Below are positions 1 to 5,393 of a DNA stretch of 7,661 nucleotides, one piece after another. Below the pieces are notes generated by a model. It made no database searches, was not told the origin of the DNA, and saw only the letters and a program-made list of their open reading frames with translations. A program made the position numbers and the translations under genes. This DNA is from Spirochaetaceae bacterium (GTDB taxonomy: Bacteria; Spirochaetota; Spirochaetia; Treponematales; Breznakiellaceae): positions 1-7,661 of the forward strand of contig JAITAE010000228.1 of NCBI GenBank assembly GCA_031284295.1, given 5' to 3'. Numbering within the stretch: the first letter of the stretch is position 1; every line of letters begins with the position of its first letter.

Positions 1-33
1 GGCGCTATTTGTGTTTATATTATTCATGCGACA

Positions 34-62
34 ATGCTAACAGCATGGACTTATTTTGTCAA
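34..62 (-). promoter_or_regulatory. Candidate leftward promoter with overlapping dyad
   Basis: Read on the minus strand, a perfect TTGACA occupies 62-57 and TAGCAT occupies 39-34 after a 17-bp spacer. It would drive a gene lying to the left of the window. The -10 box is inside the dyad ATGCT-aac-AGCAT (34-46), a possible operator. The -35 box shares bases with that of the rightward promoter, so the two could compete. Confidence 0.35.
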
Positions 63-83
63 GCAGGCTACTTATTTTACAAT
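56..83 (+). promoter_or_regulatory. Candidate rightward promoter, TTGTCA-16-TACAAT
   Basis: TTGTCA at 56-61 and TACAAT at 78-83 each differ from the sigma-70 consensus at one position and are 16 bp apart. Transcription would start near 90 and enter the GC-rich inverted-repeat region at 145-299. It could serve a leader or small RNA rather than paaK directly, because a better placed promoter lies at 434-461. The 9-mer ACTTATTTT occurs at 49-57 and 70-78, exactly 21 bp (two helical turns) apart and overlapping both boxes. Confidence 0.4.
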
Positions 84-144
84 CGCTTTTCTACTGCCAC
101 AGCACACACCCAACCGCCCAGCCTTCCCTATCATCAGGCAAAAG

Positions 145-299
145 AGCGCGGATGACGCAGGGCGAATGAGCCTCCGCGCAGGCGCTGTGGCGGCGGATTG
201 GGGGGTAGCGGAAGACCCGCAACGCGGGGCTGTAGCGAGGGGGGCGCGACAGGAAGGCCCCTATGTGCCGGTAACGGCATGGAAAACAGCGCCCCCCTT
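145..299 (+). other. GC-rich element with competing inverted repeats, possible structured RNA
   Basis: Visible pairings: GCGCGGA (146-152) with TCCGCGC (173-179); CCCGC-aac-GCGGG hairpin (216-228); TGCCG-gtaa-CGGCA hairpin (266-279), whose loop is of the GNRA type; GGGGGGCGC (239-247) with GCGCCCCCC (289-297), extendable by one A-T pair and one wobble pair. A further helix, GGCGCTGT (181-188) with ACAGCGCC (286-293), uses the same right-hand bases, so the two long helices exclude each other. I do not recognise it as RNase P RNA, SRP RNA, tmRNA or a riboswitch class. It may be a dispersed repeat, an RNA, or GC-rich DNA pairing by chance. The strand is a guess based on the promoter at 56-83. 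Confidence 0.35.
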
Positions 300-359
300 C
301 ATATCAAGAATCATTGTGAACCTAGCTAATCGCAGGGACAACAACTGACGTACCTGTGT

Positions 360-420
360 ACTTTAAACCCGCTGGCGGGCGGTACGCTACCGCGGAGCGG
401 ACTTTAAACCCGCTGGCGGG
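360..420. repeat. Twin 20-bp direct repeats around a hairpin (REP-like)
   Basis: The same 20 bases occur at 360-379 and 401-420, a 41-bp period. Each copy starts ACTTTAAA and ends with the dyad CCCGC-tg-GCGGG. Between them lie a 6-bp hairpin GCGGTA-cgc-TACCGC (379-393) and an overlapping one, CCGC-gga-GCGG (390-400). The block ends 13 bp before the -35 box of the operon promoter, so it could be an operator as well as a REP-like extragenic element. Confidence 0.6.
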
Positions 421-433
421 GGTGGGTTGATTT

Positions 434-461
434 TTGACGGGATGGCGTACATAATTATAGT
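434..461 (+). promoter_or_regulatory. Promoter of the paaK operon
   Basis: TTGACG (434-439) and TATAGT (456-461) are each one base off consensus with a 16-bp spacer. A start near 467-469 would give a leader under 20 nt ending in the ribosome binding site AAGGAG (474-479), which is 6 nt before the ATG at 486. Confidence 0.6.
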
Positions 462-485
462 TGCAAACAATGAAAGGAGAGACTT

Positions 486-1787
486 ATGATATTTAACCCG
501 GAGTACGAGGCGATGGAGACGGAGGCGCGGCGGAAGCTGCAGTTTGCCCGGCTCAAGAACCTTGTGGAAAAACTGTATAACGATGTTGCATTTTACCGGG
601 AAAAGATGGACGCTATGGGCGTCTCGCCGGCCAATATAAAATCGCTTTCGGACATCGCCAAGCTGCCGCTCACCACGAAGGATGACCTGCGCGACACCTT
701 CCCATACGGCCTCCTGGCATGTCCGGCGTCCCAGATCGAGGAGATACACATGTCGAGCGGCACGACGGGCGTACCTGTTGTGGACGCTTACACGAAAAAG
801 GACATCGACATTTGGGGGGAGTGCATGGCGCGTACCCTTGCCGGGGCCGGGGGGACCAGAGACGATACCGTGCAGAACTGCTACGGTTACGGACTATTTA
901 CCGGAGGGCTGGGCGCCCATTACGGCGCAAAGTACCTGGGGGCAAACGTGATACCGATGTCGTCTGGCAACACGGCGCGGCAGCTTCAGGTGATGCGGGC
1001 CTTCGGTTCGACAATACTTACCTGTACACCGTCCTACGCGCTATACATGACCGAGGAAGCCGCCGACGCCGGTATAGACCTGCGAAAACTACCTATAAAC
1101 AAAGGATGTTTCGGCGCGGAACCGTGGAGCGAAAATATGCGGCGCGAGATAGAGGAACGTTTCGGCATGAAAGCTTACGATATTTACGGACTTACGGAAA
1201 TCATAGGCCCCGGCGTCGCGTTTGAATGTTCCGCGCAGGACGGACTGCATATCAACGAGGACCTGTTCTACCCGGAAATAGTAGATCCCGATACAGGGAA
1301 GCCGCTGCCGGCGGGTGAGAAGGGTGAACTTGTGTTCACGACGCTTACCAAGGAAGGCACGCCGCTGCTCCGTTACCGGACGCGGGACGTTACGTTTTTT
1401 CTTTCCGAGCCCTGTTCCTGCGGCAGGACGACGGCGCGTATGCACAGGCTTTTCGGACGCACGGACGATATGCTGATAGTACGCGGCGTGAACGTGTTCC
1501 CAAGCCAGATTGAGCAGGCTTTGATAGAAATTGAGGGCACTGAGCCTCAGTATGTGATCGTTTTGAGTCGCGGGGAGAGTCATCTTGATGAAATTGAGTT
1601 GCAAGTCGAAGTAAAAAAGGAATTTTTCAGCGACGAGACCAGGAATCTTGAAAGTTTACGGGATAAAATCGCCAACGTTATGAAATCCAGGCTGCAGATC
1701 GGCGTAAAGGTCAAACTTGTAGAGCCAAAAACGATTGAACGTTCCATCGGAAAGGCAAAACGGGTCATAGACAACAGAAAAATTTAG
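486..1787 (+). CDS. paaK: Phenylacetate-CoA ligase family protein
   Basis: AMP-forming ligase of the PaaK family. It converts an arylacetic acid (phenylacetate or a relative such as indoleacetate) plus ATP and CoA to the aryl-CoA, AMP and pyrophosphate in the cytoplasm. The length, 433 residues, is normal for PaaK. Visible motifs: the phosphate loop SSGTTGVP (90-97), YGLTE (234-238), YRTRD (297-301), the hinge region GRTDDMLIVRG followed by VNVFP (324-339), and ERSIGKAKRV (418-427) containing the C-terminal catalytic lysine, probably K423. CSCGR (310-314) resembles the Cys-rich turn seen in many family members. The ATG is preceded by AAGGAG at 6 nt. It is the first gene of the operon, followed after 9 bp by a tandem-ACT gene, a pairing common in anaerobes that make aryl acids from aromatic amino acids. 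The exact substrate cannot be read from sequence. Confidence 0.93.
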   Translation: MIFNPEYEAMETEARRKLQFARLKNLVEKLYNDVAFYREKMDAMGVSPANIKSLSDIAKLPLTTKDDLRDTFPYGLLACPASQIEEIHMSSGTTGVPVVDAYTKKDIDIWGECMARTLAGAGGTRDDTVQNCYGYGLFTGGLGAHYGAKYLGANVIPMSSGNTARQLQVMRAFGSTILTCTPSYALYMTEEAADAGIDLRKLPINKGCFGAEPWSENMRREIEERFGMKAYDIYGLTEIIGPGVAFECSAQDGLHINEDLFYPEIVDPDTGKPLPAGEKGELVFTTLTKEGTPLLRYRTRDVTFFLSEPCSCGRTTARMHRLFGRTDDMLIVRGVNVFPSQIEQALIEIEGTEPQYVIVLSRGESHLDEIELQVEVKKEFFSDETRNLESLRDKIANVMKSRLQIGVKVKLVEPKTIERSIGKAKRVIDNRKI

Positions 1788-1796
1788 GGGGCTGTT

Positions 1797-2213
1797 ATGG
1801 GAATTAAACAAATTTCTGTATTTTTAGAGAATAACACGGGCCGTCTTGCCGAGGTTACCAAATGTCTGGCGGACGCCGGGATAAACCTGCGCGCGATCAG
1901 CATAGCGGATACCGCCGAATTCGGCATTTTGCGGGTAATCGTTGACAAGCAGGACGAGGCGATTAACGCGCTGTTGGACTCCGGGTTTACCACCGTCGAA
2001 AACGACGTGCTTGTGGTAGAAATCAAGGATATGCCCGGCTCTCTGGCAAAGCTGATGCTGCTTTTTCGCGAGGCGGACGTGAACATCGAGTACCTGTACG
2101 CATCGCTCGAAGGGCGGGAAGGCAGCGCGGCGGTAATATTCAAACTGAGCAATTTTGGAACCGGGCTTAAGATAATAAAAGAAAACGGAATTAAGTTGCT
2201 GGAGCAATTCTGA
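1797..2213 (+). CDS. Tandem ACT domain protein
   Basis: A 138-residue protein made of two ACT domains and nothing else: about residues 3-67 and 70-138. Each has the ligand-binding turn followed by a helix, NNTGRLAEVTKCLADAGIN (12-30) and DMPGSLAKLMLLFREADVN (78-96). ACT domains bind small ligands, usually amino acids, at domain interfaces and act as allosteric sensors. No catalytic or DNA-binding domain is attached, so it probably acts by contacting another protein. Stand-alone tandem-ACT proteins of this type are often encoded next to paaK and indolepyruvate ferredoxin oxidoreductase genes, which suggests it senses an aromatic amino acid or tunes PaaK; that is inference. The ribosome binding site is a modest AGGGGG run at 1786-1791, 5 nt before the ATG. 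Its stop TGA overlaps the ATG of glgA by one base. Confidence 0.88.
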   Translation: MGIKQISVFLENNTGRLAEVTKCLADAGINLRAISIADTAEFGILRVIVDKQDEAINALLDSGFTTVENDVLVVEIKDMPGSLAKLMLLFREADVNIEYLYASLEGREGSAAVIFKLSNFGTGLKIIKENGIKLLEQF

Positions 2214-3688
2214 TGAAAATACTGATGGCGGCAAGCGAGGCGGTACCCTTCGCTAAGACGGGAGGGCTGGCAGACGCGGTCTCCGCGCTTTCACTAGCCA
2301 TTGCAAAACTTGGAAACGAGGTAAAGGTGATACTGCCGCGTTACTGGCGCATAGACCGTGCGAAACTTACGCAGCTTGAAGGTGAGATGGGCGTAAAGAT
2401 GGGCGGGCTGGAGGAGTGGTGCGCGGTTTACAAGACGGTGATGCCCGGATCATCAAAAAAAAACCCCGTAGAGGTCTTTTTTATCGACCATGAGATATTT
2501 TTTGGACGTGACGGCATCTACGCCAACGTGTTTAACGAGGATTATGCCGACAACCCGCGCCGGTTCACGTTCTTTTCCCGCGCGGTTTTTCAGTTTTGCA
2601 ACAAGACCGGCTGGTATCCCGACGTGATCCACGCCCACGACTGGCCCACGGCCCTTGTGCCGGTCTACCTGAAATATGGCCTGCGCGAAGGGGCATTTGC
2701 GAACACCGTCTCGGTTCTGACGATCCATAACCTTGGCTACCAGGGCATCTACCACAAGGATAACTTCCACTACACCGGCCTGGGCTGGAACGTGTTCTAC
2801 GAGGGCGGCTTTGAAGACTGGGGCATGATGAACATGCTCAAGGCCGGCATCTATTCCGCCGGCCAGCTCAACACGGTGTCCGAAACGTACTGCGGGGAAT
2901 CGATGACGCAGGCGCACGGCTTCCGTCTTGACGGGCCGTTGCGCTACCGCAACGCCGATTACCGGGGAATACTGAACGGCATAGACAGCAATGTATGGAA
3001 TCCCGCAAAGGACAAACTTATCCCCAGGCCCTATTCCACCGGGGATATGGGCGGCAAGGCAGAGGCAAAGGCGGAACTGCAAAAACGTTTTGGGCTGACG
3101 GCGGACCCCGGTATCCCGGTAATCGGTATGGTAACGCGGCTTTCCGAACAGAAAGGCATAGGCGAACTGTTTGGCCCCTGCTACGGTTCTGCCTTTTCAA
3201 TCTGCCGCGACATGAACATCCAGTTTGTCCTGATCGGTACGGGCGAAACCTGGTGTGAACGCGAGATAAGCGGCATGTCCGAGCGGCTGCCAAACTTTAG
3301 GGCAAACGTAGGGTACAGCGAGGAACTTTGTCACCTTATCGAGGCGGGCAGCGACTTCTTTTTGATGCCTTCGCGCTACGAGCCTTGCGGACTCAACCAG
3401 ATGTATTCCCTTGTCTACGGTACGCTGCCCATAGTGCGGCGCACGGGCGGGCTTGTGGATACCGTTCAAAACTATGATGAGGCAACGGGCGCGGGCACCG
3501 GATTCATGTTTGACGACCTGACTCCGCAGGCCATTTACAACACCGTGGGCTGGGCGGTTTGGGCCTACTACAACAGGCCGGAACACATAAAGAGTATGCG
3601 GCTGCGCGGCATGAAACGGGATTTTTCGTGGGACCTGTCCGCCGGGAAGTATACTGAGATGTACAGGGAAGCGCGCGCCATCCAGTGA
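2213..3688 (+). CDS. glgA: Glycogen synthase (ADP-glucose, GT5 family)
   Basis: Transfers glucose from ADP-glucose to the non-reducing end of an alpha-1,4-glucan, the elongation step of bacterial glycogen synthesis. At 491 residues it is close to the roughly 480 of typical GlgA. The N-terminal GT5 domain shows KTGGLADAV (15-23) with the nucleotide-sugar-binding lysine K15, HAHDWPTALVP (140-150) and TIHNLGYQGIY (170-180). NGID (255-258) follows. The C-terminal domain shows VTRLSEQKG (307-315) with the catalytic-site Arg and Lys, and EPCGLNQ (390-396) with the conserved glutamate E390, then TGGLVDTV (411-418). The start is fixed by GGAG at 2201-2204, 8 nt upstream, and by the TGATG overlap with the ACT gene. 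A run of nine A bases (2455-2463) encodes SSKKN (80-84). No glgB, glgC or glgP is nearby. The sequence style resembles spirochaete GlgA. Confidence 0.95.
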   Translation: MKILMAASEAVPFAKTGGLADAVSALSLAIAKLGNEVKVILPRYWRIDRAKLTQLEGEMGVKMGGLEEWCAVYKTVMPGSSKKNPVEVFFIDHEIFFGRDGIYANVFNEDYADNPRRFTFFSRAVFQFCNKTGWYPDVIHAHDWPTALVPVYLKYGLREGAFANTVSVLTIHNLGYQGIYHKDNFHYTGLGWNVFYEGGFEDWGMMNMLKAGIYSAGQLNTVSETYCGESMTQAHGFRLDGPLRYRNADYRGILNGIDSNVWNPAKDKLIPRPYSTGDMGGKAEAKAELQKRFGLTADPGIPVIGMVTRLSEQKGIGELFGPCYGSAFSICRDMNIQFVLIGTGETWCEREISGMSERLPNFRANVGYSEELCHLIEAGSDFFLMPSRYEPCGLNQMYSLVYGTLPIVRRTGGLVDTVQNYDEATGAGTGFMFDDLTPQAIYNTVGWAVWAYYNRPEHIKSMRLRGMKRDFSWDLSAGKYTEMYREARAIQ

Positions 3689-4914
3689 AAAACATCTGCT
3701 TTTTTGTTGCCGTGTTTATTTTTGCGGTAAGCACGGATGGGATTTTCGCCCTTGACCCCTTAAACGAAGTACCGGAGTTGAATGCCCGTGCGGCGGTACT
3801 GATGGACGCGGCCACCGGTATGATACTGTTTGAAAAGAACGCCGACGACCAAATTCCTCCTGCAAGTTTGACAAAACTGATGACGATGTACGTGGCGGAG
3901 AAGGAGGCGGAAAAGCGGGGCATATCCCTTGACGAACCGGCCAAGCTGCCTAGGCAGAGCTGGGCCGAGAATCAGCCGCCGCGTTCCAGCCTGATGTTTC
4001 TGGAGCAGGGGCATGTGGTCAGCCTGAACGAACTATTTTTGGGTATGGCGATTCCGTCCGGCAACGACGCCGCCGTTGCGGTCGCGCTTAATTTTTCGCC
4101 CACAATCAACGCTTTTGCCAGAATGATGAACCGGGAGGCGGCGGAAATCGGCATGAAGGACACGGTTTTTGTCGAGCCGTCCGGAATTTCGGAAGAAAAC
4201 CTTACGACCGCGCGGGATTTTGCCGTATTTTGCCGTGAATACCTGCGCCTGTACCCTGAAAATCTAAAAAAATACCATTCGGTAACGCAGTTTGCATACC
4301 CAAAGGTCTCGAATCTGCGTCCGTCCCTGCAAAACAAGGTGGAAACGATTGTCCAGGGAAACCATATCAGCTTGATTTATTCATTTGACGGCGTAGATGG
4401 TCTGAAAACGGGCTATATCGACGAGTCCGGCTATAACATAGCGCTGACAGCCGAACGAAGCGGAACGCGCTTTATAGCGGTGATACTCGGCGTTTCGGCA
4501 TCGCTTGGATCCCGCTGGGGGGTGCGCGCCAGGGACGCGGACGGCGAGGCGCTTTTGACGTGGGCCTTTAACAACTTCAAAACCGTCCGTCCTGAAATTC
4601 CGGCCATTCCGCCGGCAAGAGTCTGGAAGGGCGCGCTGAATCATGTGCCGCTCGCGGTACCGGAAACCGCGCGGGCCTTGACCGTCCTTGCCGACCGGAG
4701 CGATCACATCCGCTGCGAAATTGCCGTCTATGAGCTGACGGCGCCGTTGCCGGCGGGCTTCCCCGCCGGCAACGTCGAGTTTTTCGACGACAATGAAAGA
4801 ATAGCGCGCGCGGAACTGCTGACCTCGGAAGAAATTGTCACCGGCAATTTCTTCAAGCGCCTGTGGGATTCGATTTGTTTGTTTTTTTTGAATCTGACAC
4901 GGCGGCAGCAATAA
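3685..4914 (+). CDS. D-alanyl-D-alanine carboxypeptidase (DacA/PBP5-like)
   Basis: Low-molecular-weight penicillin-binding protein of the S11 peptidase family, 409 residues, which removes the terminal D-Ala from peptidoglycan pentapeptides outside the cytoplasmic membrane. Residues 1-22 form a signal peptide, probably cleaved after FA at 21-22. All three active-site motifs are present: SLTK (61-64, nucleophile S61 and base K64), SGN (125-127) and KTG (241-243). Residues from about 305 to 385 fit the beta-rich C-terminal PBP5 domain, and the last 20 or so (NFFKRLWDSICLFFLN) could form the amphipathic membrane anchor typical of the family. It starts at GTG, overlapping the glgA stop by 4 bases (GTGA), and lacks a strong ribosome binding site, so translation probably depends on coupling to glgA. 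A run of eight T bases (4882-4889) encodes part of the anchor. Confidence 0.93.
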   Translation: MKNICFFVAVFIFAVSTDGIFALDPLNEVPELNARAAVLMDAATGMILFEKNADDQIPPASLTKLMTMYVAEKEAEKRGISLDEPAKLPRQSWAENQPPRSSLMFLEQGHVVSLNELFLGMAIPSGNDAAVAVALNFSPTINAFARMMNREAAEIGMKDTVFVEPSGISEENLTTARDFAVFCREYLRLYPENLKKYHSVTQFAYPKVSNLRPSLQNKVETIVQGNHISLIYSFDGVDGLKTGYIDESGYNIALTAERSGTRFIAVILGVSASLGSRWGVRARDADGEALLTWAFNNFKTVRPEIPAIPPARVWKGALNHVPLAVPETARALTVLADRSDHIRCEIAVYELTAPLPAGFPAGNVEFFDDNERIARAELLTSEEIVTGNFFKRLWDSICLFFLNLTRRQQ

Positions 4915-4982
4915 TAGCAAGAAAATGAGAAATTCACTATGGCGCACTCATTCTTCACTGCCCTCTCCCAAGGACACCGCTT

Positions 4983-5083
4983 GGAGTTTGCGGCAAGCAA
5001 GCCGCAGGCTTGCGAAGCAAACTCCGGAGCTCAACGCTCCGCGTTGAGCCAAACTCCGAAAATAACCGGCGTAGCCGGTTATT
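4983..5083. repeat. Cluster of three extragenic palindromes, one nested
   Basis: First palindrome: GGAGTTTGC (4983-4991) pairs with GCAAACTCC (5017-5025), 9 bp, and encloses a second perfect hairpin GCAAGCC-gca-GGCTTGC (4997-5013). Second: GCTCAACGC (5029-5037), loop TCC, GCGTTGAGC (5041-5049). Third: AATAACCGGC (5061-5070), loop GTA, GCCGGTTATT (5074-5083), a perfect 10-bp stem. CAAACTCCG recurs at 5050-5058, so the left arm of the first palindrome has two possible partners. The pattern resembles REP/BIME clusters, and no associated transposase gene is present in the window. Confidence 0.7.
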
Positions 5084-5211
5084 CCGCCGCTAAGCCCCCT
5101 CTAAAGGACGACTCCTAAGCCGCCTAGTATCCCGACATGACTGTAAATACCGGTTTTCCCGTGCGGAGAACCTATTCAGGACACGAAGCGCCGCGCAAGG
5201 GATAGAAGCGG

Positions 5212-5291
5212 AATAACGCCGCCCGGCGCGGTAGCGCCATGCGGCGTTATTATAGCGGATAGGCCCGGTCGCCGCGTAGCGGCGAGCGGGC
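5212..5291. repeat. Two further long extragenic palindromes
   Basis: AATAACGCCGC (5212-5222) pairs perfectly over 11 bp with GCGGCGTTATT (5241-5251) and encloses GGCGC-ggta-GCGCC (5225-5238). Next, GCCCG (5263-5267) pairs with CGGGC (5287-5291) around CGCCGC-gta-GCGGCG (5270-5284), the two stems being separated by a symmetrical two-base internal loop. The GTA triloop matches that of the palindrome at 5061-5083, and the AATAAC arm also recurs there, which suggests a common family. Confidence 0.7.
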
Positions 5292-5393
5292 AAAATTCCA
5301 AAACTAAATCCACAGTTTGAATGATGTCTGGATACTATCAAGAAAACCCTGATACATTGTGACGAATGCGAACGCGCATAAATCAGACGTTTT

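Larger units (their letters stand above)
1..485. other. Intergenic control region upstream of paaK
   Basis: No convincing gene lies in these 485 bases. An open frame can be read from 34 to 348, but it has no ribosome binding site and runs through palindromic GC-rich DNA, so I do not treat it as a gene. From left to right the stretch holds a small dyad and possible divergent promoters (34-83), a pyrimidine-rich segment (about 90-130), GC-rich DNA with several inverted repeats (145-299), a plain AT-balanced segment (300-359), twin 20-bp repeats (360-420) and the operon promoter (434-461). Confidence 0.7.
4915..5393. other. Palindrome-rich spacer between converging genes
   Basis: No gene is supported in these 479 bases between the carboxypeptidase (plus) and the esterase (minus). 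It contains two hairpin clusters (4983-5083 and 5212-5291). The segments 4915-4982, 5084-5211 and 5292-5393 show nothing I can name. No hairpin is followed by a good T run on either strand, so there is no classical intrinsic terminator, but the hairpins could block or stabilise transcripts from both sides. Confidence 0.7.

Noticed and set aside
145..299. tRNA, RNase P RNA, SRP RNA or tmRNA
   Set aside because: I looked for the hallmark conserved segments of each and found none; the only match is general GC-rich pairing.
237..300. Intrinsic terminator formed by the GGGGGGCGC/GCGCCCCCC stem
   Set aside because: The loop is about 41 nt and the following bases are TTCATAT, not a T run.
34..348. 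Open reading frame of 104 codons on the plus strand
   Set aside because: It has no ribosome binding site, no recognisable domain, and its downstream half is GC-rich inverted-repeat DNA, which keeps frames open by composition.
360..420. Short CRISPR array
   Set aside because: There are only two repeat units, the 21-bp spacer is itself a hairpin, and there is no leader array or cas gene. The pair at 7441 and 7581 fails for the same reasons.
5061..5083. Intrinsic terminator for the operon
   Set aside because: The stem is strong, but it is followed only by CCGCC, with just two T bases at its end and no T tract. It is better called an extragenic palindrome.
5090..5341. Minus-strand frame of 83 codons between the converging genes
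   Set aside because: It runs through the palindromes at 5212-5291, and has no ribosome binding site and no recognisable protein features.
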